Shown: one piece after another, positions 24,401 through 33,600 of the stretch
How the letters are laid out: the number at the start of each line of letters is the position of its first letter
How positions within the stretch are numbered: the stretch's first letter is position 1
Assembly (NCBI GenBank): GCA_032158295.1
Contig: CM063260.1
Span: forward strand, 2,304,001-2,368,000
Length of the DNA: 64,000 nt
Origin: Pycnopodia helianthoides
Taxonomy: Eukaryota; Echinodermata; Asteroidea; Forcipulatida; Asteriidae
Reading direction: 5' to 3'
The notes under the pieces: model-generated
Database searches by the model: none
Told to the model about the DNA's origin: nothing
Seen by the model: only the letters and a program-made list of their open reading frames with translations
Program-made: the position numbers and the translations under genes

Positions 24401-26302
24401 ACCTTTTCAAGTTTTGAAACGCTCCCTAATACTTAAGTTGTTGGATTGTTACCTCCAGACCTGCCCAAGAAGATGCCAAGAGCTCCGAGTATCGCTGAGC
24501 AATCGGACTACGGAGACGACATCGATAAACAGTGCATCTTCTGCTCGGAGGAAGATAAGAACTTCAAGGATGAAGGGTTGGACATGCACTACTGGAAACA
24601 CTGCCCGATGCTCAGACGCTGTCATAGCTGTAAACAGGTAAAAATGGCTGCTGGGGGTTCCCCTTACTACTAGAAACATTGCCCAATGCTCAAACGCTGA
24701 CCCCTGACCCCTGACCCCTGACCCCCACCCATCATTCCTTTTCCTCATTCTCCGCCGGCCTCTCCCAGTGTTTCTTTAACTCTATTGACTCTGTACATCT
24801 TGCTTGTTATGAGTTACGTTTTACATGTTTTATTATTATTGTTGATATTGTTTTTAAACTGTTGTCTTTATACTTTTAAGTGTTTATGCAATTTTTAATG
24901 TTTAAAATTTTTTTTTTGTGATTGTGGGTCTTTTAGTCTCATTGTGTGCTTTCTATGGCACCATAATTTGATTAATTATTGTGTTGTGATTTCCTGTACA
25001 GCGTTTAGAGATTTTCTGTAAAACACTATATCAAGATTTTTAAAAAATTATTATTAATTAATATTATTATTATTATTGTCTGATTGCATGGGCAGGTTGT
25101 TGAGATTTCAGCGATGAACAGTCACCTTCTGACCGAGTGTGAGGGTCAAGCTAAGTACGGCAAATGTCCAAGGTGTACGGAGACTCACGATAAGTCGGAG
25201 ATCGATCGCTACGTATCGGAAAAGATCTGTCATCGTAAGTATCGTCTGTTGCCTTCAAATCTCTCCAAAGTTTAGAATTACTCCTCGTAATATTTAACAA
25301 TTGTTCAAGCAAGAAAACACCTACAGTGTGTTGTTATTAGTGAGTAGTGTTTAAAAATATTAATAGTAATAATACAATGAGCCAATAAAATGAAATAATT
25401 TTGAGGAAATTTTAAAATAATTATTGATGATGAGGGATAGACTTGCTTTAGTCCTTCACCTTGTAAAGCTTGATTAGTGAGTAGGGGTAAACATGTATTA
25501 GTTCCCCTACCTTGTAAACCCTAATTGATGGAGAGAGATAAACTTGCCCTAGTCCTCCACCATTTATAGCCTGATTGGTGAGGAGGTTTAAACTTGTATT
25601 AGTCCTCAACAGCGTAAACCCTAATATTTATGGCATCTTTGTTTTCTACACAGCACCCAAGGCCGGTATGAGTAAATGCCCCTTGTGTCATATAAGTATT
25701 GCAGCTGAAGACGACAAAGATGATAACTGGAGGAAACATCTGATGGGAACCGGGAAGGATGCTTGTCTCAAGAACCCAAGACGAGAAGCTTCCGTCAAAC
25801 GAGGTTAGACTTTAACGTCAAAGTACAATATTGTTTTTTTGGAAGAGTTATTTCAGACCGTTATTCTTGTTTTCAGTAAACGCATAAAGTTGAGCCTTAT
25901 GTACAGGTAGTATAACGGCAGGTGCTCCAACGGCCTCTCACTGGTCACTCCACCTAACCGGACCACATGTTTCTCTGCTGGTTCACATCCTTACACTGTA
26001 GCTGTCCCCAAAGCTAATACTCAGTGGTCCTCATTAAGCTTCTTCCTCACTTACCTTACTTTGGAATTCCCTACCTGTATCCTGCTTCCCTTGCTTGTTC
26101 ATTTCTTTCCTTTGGACTGCCTCTATTTTCTAAGCAAAAAATGAACACGCTCAAATTCATGTCTTGCTCATCTTTATTTTTTCCAGTGAGAGAAAGCAAG
26201 ACGTCAGATAAGCAGCCGACAAAGAAAGCACCGGAAGCAACAAAGAGTAGAATACCCACCAAGGAGAAGAAACCGAAGGGAAAAACACCAAGGCAAAAAT
26301 AA
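12485..26302 (+). CDS. CEP104: Centrosomal protein CEP104 (ciliary tip, TOG domain), one exon missing
   Basis: Exons: 12485-12689, 13568-13649, 14532-14670, 15156-15340, 16103-16212, 16594-16649, 17196-17351, 17802-17825 (microexon), 18875-19035, 20249-20415, 21606-21740, 22289-22479, 22880-23115, 23436-23550, 23749-23788, 24459-24637, 25096-25234, 25654-25803 and 26187-26302. CEP104 binds tubulin and EB1 at ciliary tips. Seen in order: an N-terminal beta domain (MPHKI start, CRIRKLQLLAHQY-like stretch), a coiled coil (AKKLKQAIADLQKVGEKLG), a TOG array, C2HC-type zinc fingers (CIFC..HYWKHC, CPRC, CPLC) and a C-terminal SRIP SxIP EB1 motif. The recognised parts total about 860 codons; human CEP104 is about 925 aa. 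The shortfall matches a missing exon in 19036-20248. Frames break in the exons at 20249, 22880 and 23436. The ATG at 12485 aligns with the human start. Identification is certain at family level. Confidence 0.95.
12760..12945 (+). repeat. Dispersed ~125-bp tandem repeat (two units)
   Basis: The words GAGGACTGTA(A/G)GCC(T/C)AAAT and CCAAGTCCAAACATGTTGGT recur about 120 bp apart. The same units occur in three copies at 43470-43740. It lies in CEP104 intron 1. Confidence 0.6.
13108..13345 (-). repeat. tRNA-derived SINE-like copy (family 1)
   Basis: On the minus strand it shares GAGTGTGGGTTCGAGTCCC, a tRNA B-box-like motif, and downstream CACTTGTGTCCTTTGAGCAA and TAATGCACGTAAAAGAACCC with 22584-22760 and others. 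It lies in CEP104 intron 1. Confidence 0.6.
13886..15107. repeat. Four copies of a CCTGGAAT...ATTCCAGG element
   Basis: Copies at 13886-14033 and 14970-15107 read one way, 14186-14345 and 14346-14457 the other. Shared words are GCAAGGCCATTTTCATTTTG, GGGCACTTCCATTG and GGAGGCCATGGCCTTT. Ends AGGCCTGGAAT and ATTCCAGGCCT are inverted. A fifth copy is at 55521-55683. They occupy CEP104 introns 2 and 3 around the exon at 14532-14670. Confidence 0.75.
14711..14887. mobile_element. Palindromic MITE, GGGCCCAATTTCATAGAGC family
   Basis: It ends CAGCTCTATGAAATTGGGCC and shows the family's internal words GACACCAGTCACAAATTG and TTGGCTGGTAACCTTACTCT. The left end is truncated within GATGCTTAAGCAGAAAATAT. 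Other copies: 17009, 21850, 27060, 39627, 48847, 57915 and 59952. Confidence 0.75.
15403..15568 (+). repeat. 82-bp tandem duplication with AG-terminated units
   Basis: Two units, each from TCTTGTTGGTGAAGAGGTTG to CTCTGTCTTTTCCACAG, are almost identical. The first has GGGATC and the second GGATC. Each ends in a pyrimidine tract plus CAG resembling a 3' splice site. It lies in CEP104 intron 4 and is not required for the exon structure. Confidence 0.8.
16764..17002. mobile_element. Decayed MITE of the TTAAAGGTATTGTACAC group
   Basis: It shares ACAAACCTGTGAAGGTTTAA, CAATCGGTCATCGGAGTCAC and AAGAAAATAGTGGAAAACC with 47929-48272, but the terminal repeats are decayed. It lies in CEP104 intron 6. 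Confidence 0.55.
17009..17185. mobile_element. Palindromic MITE abutting CEP104 exon 7
   Basis: The left end GGCCCAATTTCATAGAGATG is clear. The right end is cut off after GTGCTGAGCTACTCTTTTCGC, only about 10 bp before the exon at 17196. The 3' splice site polypyrimidine region of that exon is therefore at or inside the element boundary. Confidence 0.65.
17802..17825 (+). CDS. CEP104: Candidate 24-nt CEP104 microexon (NLFWPPKN)
   Basis: A strong acceptor (ATTTTCCTTTCTTCTCTTAAG) precedes 24 nt reading AATTTGTTCTGGCCACCCAA plus GAAT, followed by GTAAGT. It is phase 0 at both ends, exactly as the flanking exons require, and would add NLFWPPKN after the coiled coil. Human CEP104 has unrelated, poorly conserved sequence here, so homology does not decide it. 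Skipping it also keeps frame. Confidence 0.55.
18337..18443. repeat. 107-bp near-perfect hairpin with tRNA-like B box
   Basis: The left arm starts GGGGTTGAACAAAGAAAAAT and continues TGACTAGAGCGG. The right arm CCGCTCTAGTCAATTTTTCT continues TTGTTCAACCCC, the inverted copy. The loop includes GTTGGTTCAAATCCCGC, resembling a tRNA B box. A single, non-inverted relative is at about 47030-47120. It lies in CEP104 intron 8. Confidence 0.8.
19311..19560. other. GC-richer unexplained segment where a CEP104 exon is expected
   Basis: This stretch is clearly richer in GC than the intron around it and is not one of the recognised repeats. A 74-codon minus frame (19538-19314) and shorter plus frames are open, but none resembles the missing CEP104 residues or any family I recognise. 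It could be a decayed transposon fragment or a conserved noncoding element. Confidence 0.35.
19856..20190 (-). repeat. SINE-like copy (family 1, long form)
   Basis: It contains AGCGCTTTACACACCCGAAG, a phrase also found inverted near 63778-63810. This is followed by CAGCTCCCTGGGGAGTATAC and the family-1 block GACCGGGACTCGAACCCACA. The minus strand ends in the tRNA-like head near GTGGCAGAGCGGTTAAGAAC. It lies in CEP104 intron 9. Confidence 0.6.
20249..20415 (+). CDS. CEP104: CEP104 TOG-region exon with one base missing
   Basis: The exon opens VTKLYSKNWSLREEALADLK and runs to NMLRA in frame. It must then move by two positions near 20371-20374 to continue VFLSSKGLKDKVFA into a GTAAGT donor. Human CEP104 has NMLRASVFL here, so one base appears to be missing in a codon equivalent to the Ser. 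Length is 167 nt; 168 would restore phase 0 to phase 0. Without correction the frame stops at 20396-20398. Confidence 0.85.
20428..20768. mobile_element. MITE, TTAAAGGCCCTGTACACTATTGG family
   Basis: Reverse orientation copy of 47929-48272: ends AAAGGCCCTGTACACTATTG and CAAAAGTGTACAATACCTTT, core CCAATTGAGCTCAAACTTTC, central ATCGCGCGCGAT. It starts 12 bp after a CEP104 splice donor (20416). Confidence 0.8.
20769..20979. mobile_element. Palindromic MITE with CTGTGGCTGTACATGGAATT
   Basis: Left GGCTGTGCCGTCATGATCAA and right TCGATCATGTTGACACAGCC are inverted, and ACTCTCACCCAG near the centre pairs with its counterpart. A second copy is at 52472-52673. It abuts the previous MITE directly. Confidence 0.75.
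21260..21592 (+). repeat. ~155-bp imperfect tandem duplication
   Basis: Words GAATTTATCTGTACCG(T/C)TG, CAGAGTTGTACTC and TCTCTGCTNATTCCCACAT occur twice, about 155 bp apart. It lies in CEP104 intron 10, just before the exon at 21606. Confidence 0.75.
21850..22044. mobile_element. Palindromic MITE, GGGCCCAATTTCATAGAGC family
   Basis: Ends CCAATTTCATAGAGCTGCTT and GCGGCTCTATGAAATTGG; internal CTTACCAGAATAAGGTTACC. It lies in CEP104 intron 11. Confidence 0.8.
22584..22760 (+). repeat. tRNA-derived SINE-like copy (family 1), sense orientation
   Basis: The head GTGGCCGAGTGGTTAAGTGC is an intact tRNA A-box region of the Leu/Ser type, followed by AGAGTGTGGGTTGAGTCCC at the B-box position. The body GTGTAATGCACATAAAAGAA is shared with other copies. 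It lies in CEP104 intron 12 and is the clearest evidence for tRNA origin of the family. Confidence 0.75.
22880..23115 (+). CDS. CEP104: CEP104 exon with two one-base frame breaks
   Basis: Homology to human CEP104 runs through three frames. An SGF segment is followed, after a shift near 22884, by DVDNVMAFAKRAL. After a second shift near 22922 comes EHTAGEVREASVHLILELYR, and then a stretch ending KPTKSEKK at a GTACTT donor. Both breaks look like one missing base (a T in a T run and a G in a GG pair). Adding two bases gives 238 nt and restores phase. Confidence 0.85.
23250..23405 (+). repeat. tRNA-derived SINE-like copy (family 2)
   Basis: GGTCATGAGTTCGAATCCCA is the B-box region, followed by GCCTGTGGATTTGTTTCACA and GGTGTAAGGGTAAAACCAAA as at 7013-7215. 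It lies in CEP104 intron 13. Confidence 0.6.
23436..23550 (+). CDS. CEP104: CEP104 basic coiled-coil exon with frame break
   Basis: Phase from the previous exon gives AKAQSEKASEKKA and then a TAA at 23475-23477. The downstream frame reads KQAEIEELQQQLADLRSAAL and exits in the phase needed by the next exon. The exon is 115 nt, so one base is extra or two are missing near 23474-23478. Human CEP104 has a comparable Lys/Glu-rich helix. Confidence 0.7.
23868..24065 (-). repeat. SINE-like copy with internal 53-bp tandem units
   Basis: ATGCTTGTAGTGTTTTGCCA starts a unit of about 53 bp present two and a half times, each containing AGGATTCGAACTCACAGTCT. The whole resembles the B-box end of SINE family 1. 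Confidence 0.65.
24217..24430. repeat. MITE-like element with TTAGGGAGC ends
   Basis: It begins TTTAGGGAGCATC and ends CGCTCCCTAATAC; inner GAACGTTCCGCTGGACC and GTTCCAGCGGTCC are also inverted. It lies in CEP104 intron 15, ending about 30 bp before the exon at 24459. Confidence 0.55.
25425..25620 (+). repeat. ~60-bp imperfect tandem repeat, about four units
   Basis: Repeating phrases of the type TAAACTTG(T/C)(A/C)TTAGTCC and CCTTGTAAA(G/C)C(C/T)TNATT recur four times. It lies in the CEP104 intron before the exon at 25654. Confidence 0.6.
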
Positions 26303-27059
26303 ATACAACCAACCCATCGAGAAGTGAGACTAACTCACACAAGAAGCGCCTGCAGTTTGAACTTTTAAAGAGAAACTCACCAAGCCCACCAAAGAACGAA
26401 GCAAAAAAAAAAACAAGACACCAGTATAAAGATAGATTCAAGAGCTCTTAATAGAGATTAGCTGAACCCACCAAGAGAAAAGCATCACACCACATTTAAG
26501 GAGTGAAAACCTGAACGAAAGACACAAAGACCTAAAATAGAGTCAAGACACCCACCACGAAGTGCAACCAAATCAACTATAATACAATCGTCTGCACAGA
26601 TTCAAGTGTTTTACATGTATTGTAATAAGGTGAACTCTTCTAGCAACATCGAGGAGCAAAGCAAAAAACAAGACACCAGGAAGAGGTAGATTCAAGATGC
26701 TTTAAGGAGAAACGAACCAACCAAGTGATGAAAGTGGAAAAACAACACACAACCACAAAGGATTGAAAACCCAAAGAAACAAAAGCGAGGGCCTAAACAG
26801 AATCAAGACACCCACCAAGAAGTGACTCCAATCCAGTGGTGGGACAAGTGCATATGCCGATTCAAATATCATTTGTTGGGAAACTTGCCTGACCCGCTAA
26901 GAAATGAAGCAAAACTAGGCACAAACACAAGATGTAGATTCAAGAACCTGTACAAGAGAAACAAAACCCACCAAGAAATGAAAGAAAAATGCAAAACACC
27001 ACCGGCAGTGCATTTAAAAGAAAAACAAATCCACCAACAGTGGCATATTAAGGAGAGCA

Positions 27060-27301
27060 GGGCCCAATTTCATAGAGCTGGTAAGCACAAAAATTTGCTT
27101 AGCATGAAATTTCTTTCGTGATAAAAACAGGGTTACCAACCAAATTTCCATGTGTTGCATATTGCTTGTTACTGGTATTCAGCTGTTGTTTGCTTATCCT
27201 GAAAATCAAGTAGAAATTTGGTTGGTAATCGTGTTTTTATCAATGAAGAAATTTCATGCTAAGCAAATTTTCGTGCTTAGCAGCTCTGAAATTGGGCCCA
27301 G
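27060..27301. mobile_element. Palindromic MITE, GGGCCCAATTTCATAGAGC family
   Basis: Ends GGGCCCAATTTCATAGAGCT and AGCTCTGAAATTGGGCCC; long inner complementarity GCTTAGCATGAAATTTCTT / AAGAAATTTCATGCTAAGC. Confidence 0.8.
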
Positions 27302-28984
27302 GGGGGATCCCCTCCCCCTTATTGATGTCCATACCCCCTCCTCCCCCCATTCTAAATCTGGACTTTTGGGATTAAAATTTACCAGAGTAAAATGTTAAAT
27401 TTTAAAAAGTTTATGTGATAATTTCAATGTTTTTAGGACTCGGTTTTTTCATTGACACGCAGGCGATGCATTTTTTTTTAACACTCAACATTGGCACAAC
27501 AAGAGCACTGACAAGGGGCTCGTTGAGGAGAAATGCAAACGGAAACTACAATTTTTAATTGGCCAGAAGTGCCCCCCTCTCCCCTCCTAGAATAAAAATG
27601 GTGCACCCCTTGTGACCCCCTTAAAATGTTACCCTACTTTCGGTGCTGCCCACCACGACACAAAAAGAAAAAGGGGAGACACAATCCATGTAAATCTGTG
27701 ACATCCACACTTTATTGTTGAAATGATTGTTGTTTTTGTATCATTGGATACAAATTTCAGACATGTATTTACTACACTCCTTCTTCACTTAACGATGATG
27801 CATCTGTTTGGGGGAATAACTGTACATGTATAACCAACTCAACTCCAGTGTTGTCTGATGTTTGGCATAACCTTCTCAAGCAGTATTTGCATTAACAAAA
27901 TTTTCAACCTTGAAGCAAACCGATCCAACAATGTTGATAAAATTATAAAGACTAAGTTCCATTATTTGAAAAATCAACTGAAGGCTTTTTGTTTAGAGGC
28001 ACTTAATTCTCAAGTGATCTGCCGACGTCATGAACTGTGTCTGGTTACGGACCGAAGTCCGCTCTCGGAAATTGTTTTTTTACTCAATGAATTTTACGTC
28101 AGAAACTTGTTTTTTTTTGTCAGGGTCGCCAAAACACACCTGTGCATGCTATTTATACATGTGCACACATTCTATTTTTTGCATCCCTGTGGAGACATCT
28201 TTTGTTCTTTCCTTTGTCCCTGTAGTTAAGAACCTCCCATAGACTTTGTACACAAAGTTCCTTGTGGAGCAACCCAGTCTTTAGAATTTCCCTATGGAGA
28301 CCCTTTGTTATCCCTTTTCTGTTTTGTTCTCGGTCTCCATAAGGTAGTGAAAATTAAATCGGTGCACCAAGACTTTAGCACTGTTTTCTACAAATATTGT
28401 GGAACAAGTTTTTATCTTTTTCCTTTGAATAGGCCAGCCACGTTACTGTTTTTTTTTCAGTGTTTAAGTGATTTTTACAAAAGATACTGCCGTGCTTTAT
28501 TGTTCTTTGTGTTGTACGAATCTTTTTCGTTGAATTTGAAATATATTTAAATAATTGCCTCCCTTTTCAGCTTGCGGAGTGTGTACATAATGTAAACAAA
28601 TATATTGTATAGCTTATAACTGCGTTTATTTAGGCAATATTTCTCATTGTATGATATTGTAAGAGATTTGTCACTCCGCTAGGTATTTATCTTTTATGAT
28701 AGTTATTAAAATGAAATTCAAATACATATTTATATTATCAGAGGTGAGTCATTAATGATAAAGGTCTGAATCTAGGATCCATATTTTAGGAGGCAAGTTA
28801 AATGATGCATTCTATGTTTCGTAGTAACAGATTTAAAGGAGCTTTTTAGGGAACAGTATCCTTGGAGCTAGTGACGTAGATCAGAGGGCAATATTTATTT
28901 ATATCCAAGGTAAATGACATTAATTTATTGCCTTTACCAGTCAGACATAAAAAGGTATGAATTCAGATAAAAATCTGGAAATTC

Positions 28985-29130
28985 CCATCCTTAGTATCTT
29001 TGCCTGCCTTTCACTTCTGTGGTCCTCCGTTCGAACCCCACCTCAGACCAGAGCCTCGCATATAAATTGCGTTTTTCAGCTCCAACCTGATTCAAAGATT
29101 ACCCTGTTTGAGGTTTTTTCCCCCCACATC
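28985..29130 (+). repeat. SINE-like copy (family 3)
   Basis: GCCTTTCACTTCTGTGGTCC then CCGTTCGAACCCCACCTCAG (B-box-like). The copy at 57780-57910 has GCCTTTCACCTCTAGGACCT and GGTTCGAATCCCACAG. Confidence 0.5.
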
Positions 29131-30118
29131 TAAAACTGAACATTATTTTTGACGATGTCTTTTTCTACGCGAGTAACATTAGGTCTGTGAGTCACAGAGC
29201 TATATATATAAGCCTTAGTACCTACCATTTGGCTGTTCTCATCAATTTTAATGCCGGGATCACCACATCAACTTTCATTGAAGCATAGGCATAGTGATAG
29301 CCAGAGAGGTGTCTTTTGGACACCCTGTTTTAAATTTGGACACCCTGTTATATCTGTCAATTACATGTAAATGTATTGTAAATGAACAATTTGGACACCC
29401 AGTTTTTAAATTTCCAACAAAATTGGACACCCTTTTACCAAATCCTGGATAAAACCTTGACTGCATAGACTGCCCTTAGCAACAGTGGCAGCCACCAATT
29501 CAGACAAGGTCTTAGTTGGTAGAGCACTCGTGCGCTGTTTGAGAGGTCACAGGTTCAAAATAGAATGATTTTCCTCCATACAAATTAAAGTAAAGGCACA
29601 AAGGCGTATCGTCACGAGAGAGGTGCTGCAACGAAACAAACCACTGTAAATAACTTGTTCATTGATAAGTGTATTTATACAGTCTGCAGATTTGCCAGTT
29701 TATCAAATCCACTGTACCGAGTACTGTTTAACATTTCAATTTCTGTTTTTGATTGGGCTCAAAATCCATTAAAATAAAAGGTATAAAAAAAAATCACAAA
29801 ATTTAACAAATTAAATTAAAAACATTAAATGAGCACATAAAACATGACACAAAATCCACAAAATTGTTAACAAAGACACAAAAAAACATAACGAATAGTA
29901 GGAACTTAAAAAAAAATCTATTCCCTCGGTGACTTGGACTTTCAGATCTTTATCGTGAGCAATTTGGTCCAAGTCTCTATGTAGACCACCAGTTCATTAT
30001 TTTGATCTCAAAACTTCTGCTGCTTTGAAGTTTGTGACAAGTGTCGGAGCTTTGGGGATGGTGGCGGGGGCTGGTCCTGGAGGGAGGAAAAGGGGGGCCA
30101 CAATCCACCTGCCACAAT

Positions 30119-30510
30119 TAAAGGAACATTACAGAATTGGTAAGAAAAAAACTTGTAAAATATACTTTTGATCACAGATTTACATAAAACTTACACGGTC
30201 TAATGATGATGATAGTAGAAAACATCCCTTGAAATATTTCTGTCTGAAATGCCATACTTGAAGAGAAATGAATAAACTCATTTTCCGATTGGAGTTTATC
30301 GCTCAGTGAGCGTTTTATTCATTTGTTGAATCTATATGATTTCATGCAAATGTATAATCGGTTTTTCACTATTTTCTCGTCACCCAGATGGCCGATCGAT
30401 CTCAAACTTCTACATGTTTGTCAGTTTATGTATATGGTGGATTACATAAAGTGCTTACACTGCCAGCAATTGTTTTGTTAGCAAAAACCAATTCTGTAAT
30501 GTTCTTTTAA
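30119..30510. mobile_element. MITE, AAAGGAACATTACAG family, inverted
   Basis: Ends AAAGGAACATTACAGAATTG and CAATTCTGTAATGTTCTTTT; a reverse-orientation copy of 4171-4562 with the centre CGCTCAGTGAGCG. Confidence 0.85.
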
Positions 30511-30632
30511 GTTAATGCCCTCTCCCTGCTAGGAAGTGTCCCTCAACAGCCCTCCGAGCCAGTCAACTCTCTCTGGATCTGCACTACCTGGGTCAGGGAC
30601 TACAAACGGCAGAGTGTGTCATGAAAGTCGCT

Positions 30633-33600
30633 TTACTTTGAGCATCCACAATGAAACGAAGCGGAGTCTTTCTTGATGGAGTCATAATCGCAGCCAACAC
30701 ACGTGACGTGATACCAGCTATCACAGCCATCACATTGTACCTGTAAAAAATATAACGATATATAAAAATAGTTGCATTTCCTGATTGATGCCTTCAAACG
30801 CCAGCTCTGCCCAAAACGCCAGGTCTGTGCGGATTCCCCAACCACCACTGGCAGAATTTTCTCTGTTTCCGACCACCACACATTTTCCAAGTATTTAATT
30901 TAAACTTGCAATTTCCTTTCAAAGTTTTCAGGTTTTCAATGAAATGTAAAATCGAGTACTTCTTTGGTACGAGTCTATTTATATGATCTACCGTGTAACT
31001 GATCCATCACACAATGGTTTCTTGGGAAACTTTTTCCCGCCACTTCAGAAATCTTGGGCAGAACCCTGAAACACCAAAGAAAACTTTGTCATGCTACGTC
31101 ATGCTACATGTCCTTCAGATGGTCTGTGTGTTGTGTAATGCATGTAAAAGAACCCAGTACACTTATCGTTAAGAGATGGGTTTTACCCTGGTATTTCTTC
31201 TTCCCTACTCCCTTTTTTCTTGTATTTTTTTCCTTCTCGGGGCCTTGTTTCATTTCATGTCATTTTGTTTTTTTTATTCACCAAACAAGAAGGCCAAGGA
31301 CTAAAAACTGTTTTTTATTGCCAACTTGACAGGAGCATGCTTACAATAAGGGATATCATGTCTTGATTAAATGAAAATGAAGTCAGTGCCAACTTCAGTC
31401 AGTTAACAACCCCTCCATGACTTGTATCACTCACCCATGCAAGCGTGCTGTCTGTTGGCCTGCAGCAGTCGTGCGAATCGCACACTTCAACCTCGGCGTC
31501 TGGTATCTGGGCTTCATTGGGCGGTCCCAGCGGCTGCTTTATGGAGGGCAGAGTCTTGGTCTTTGCAGTCCTTCGATGGTGCCTCTTGGTGCATTTCTTC
31601 TTGGCTTTTTCTGCCGAGGGTTGTCCTCCTAAGAGATTGCATTTATCAGAGACTTTTGAGTGGAGAGAAACTGTGGGTAAGGCACCTCCAGGCCAATCAA
31701 CCCCATGGTCTGATCATCCAAGAAGGAAATGATTAACAAATGTTCGTCTTTGCCTTCTCCTTTTTCCACAGATATCCCCTTTTTCTAGTCCGTCTCTTTC
31801 CCCAATTAATTACTTTTTCTCCCTTCGATTTTGTCCTTTGTGTTTCTATCCTCTTGTGGTTTAAGATGGTAATGAAAGCAAGCATCTTGCAAAATGATTT
31901 TGTCTGAAGTGCCCCCTGTTAATTAGAAACCAATAAAATATGTCCGACTGTCTCACCTCTTTTCTTGCTTTGCACCTCCTCCGAAACCTTCATGGTTCTT
32001 TTCTTCTTGGATGGTTTCTGTTGATACAGAGTCGCCGAGGCAACTCGTAATTTTCTCTTGATCCGAAGCGGAGGGCGGGTTCCTCATCGGTGTTTGAGTA
32101 CTTATTGTAATGGATACAAGAGGAGATGATCTGGAGATGATCTGATCGTCTGATGAGGCAGAGATCTTAGATGATCTAGAGATGATCTGATCGTCTGATG
32201 AGGCAGGGATCTTAGATGATCTGGAGATGATCTGATTGTCTGATGAGGCAGAGATCTTAGATGATCTGGAGATGATCTGATCGTCTGATGAGGCAGGGAT
32301 CTTAGATGATCTGGAGATGATCTGATCGTCTGATGAGGCAGAGATCTTAGATGATCTGGAGATGATCTGATCTTCTGATGAGGCAGGATCTTAGATGATC
32401 TGGAGATGATCTGATCATCTGATGAGGCAGGGATCTTAGATGATCTGGAGATGATCTGATCGTCTGATGAGGCAGAGATCTGAGCAGCTGCAACAGTAAA
32501 AGATGTCGGATTTGTAGTCTTTAAAAGAGGATCTAACATACACTACAAGGCTGTTAATGAAATAGTACTTGTACTGACAGTGACCTGTCCTGCTGTCCTC
32601 CTGGGCGGAGGGAATCGACCATGGAATTTAAACACAGCGGTGACAATATCATGATCAGCAGGGTTTTAAACACTGCCTACTCTTCTCTTATACTCCTGGT
32701 AGGAGAGAATCAACTATGGTTAACAACACAGTGGTGTAACATCAGTTGGGTTTTTGGGTGCGTTATTTGTAAACCAAGCCTACTTTCCTCCTGTCCTCCT
32801 AGTAGAAGAGAATCAACAATGGATATCAACACCATGGTATTATGTCTGCTGGGTTTGAATGCCTTTGCATGCAAGCTGATTCGCCTTATTAGTAGGGATG
32901 GATAATAATCCAGCAATTTGTTGATGTAATATTTATACACTCAACCTCATCTCCCTCCATCTTCCTGGATGGAGAGAATCAATTATGGACAATGACACAA
33001 TAAGGTCACATCATACAAATTGATTTACCTTGGCATGGAGTGCTACTCGTCCAACGTGTCTGAGGCGAAGTCTTGGCTACATTAGGTGCTAAAAAGTTTT
33101 GGCGTCCAAATTGGAATCTCTGAGACAAGTTGTCAAATTCTTGCTCGGAGGCCGACGAATCAAAGAGCTCCGTCTTGGCACTCACAGCTGATGTCAGTTG
33201 AAAGAGCTCATCATCTGCATTAGAAATTAAATAGAATGAAGAGATTGTCAGCATTATTGTCTTACTTAGGTTATCCTACTTTACGGCACATCAAACGGAT
33301 GCCAAACTCCAGATAGCAGATACCTAAAGATCATTCTGGAGGGAGCCGTAGCTGGAGACGGACCTCGCGGCTGACCACCCATGCCCTGGGTTGGCTCATC
33401 AAACCGGTGTTTATTTCCGATTTTACTGGCATTAAACAACTGAGACTATTTCTATTCCCCCTGGACAGGGTGCCAGTCCTTCGCAGGTTACTCCCCAGCT
33501 CTCGCCGGTACCCATTCGTACTCCCAGGTGGAGAGGAGCAACTATGATAAAACGCCTTGCTCAAGGACACAAGTGTTGCAACTGACCCGGCCAGAATTCG

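Larger units (their letters stand above)
26303..30632. other. CEP104 3' flank and intergenic region
   Basis: No exon was recognised. The first 750 bp is a purine/A-rich tract in which ACAAGACACCA, CACCCACCAAGAAGTG and AGATTCAAGA-like phrases recur irregularly; it may be the 3' UTR. AATAAA occurs near 27589. A palindromic MITE (27060-27301), a fragment of the GTCGCCAAAACA element (about 28010-28137), a third-type SINE-like copy (28985-29130) and a MITE (30119-30510) follow. GGACACCC(T/A)GTTTTAAAT repeats near 29316-29420. Confidence 0.55.

Noticed and set aside
26157..26441. 94-codon minus frame
   Set aside because: Antisense to the last CEP104 exon and its A-rich 3' flank.
31422..31736. Three overlapping plus frames
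   Set aside because: Antisense to a phase-consistent TCF19 exon.
32102..32539. 145-codon minus frame with HQTIRSSPDHLRSLP repeats
   Set aside because: It is the TCF19 repeat read in the wrong frame after a one-base gap; the real frame is ASSDDQIISRSSKI.
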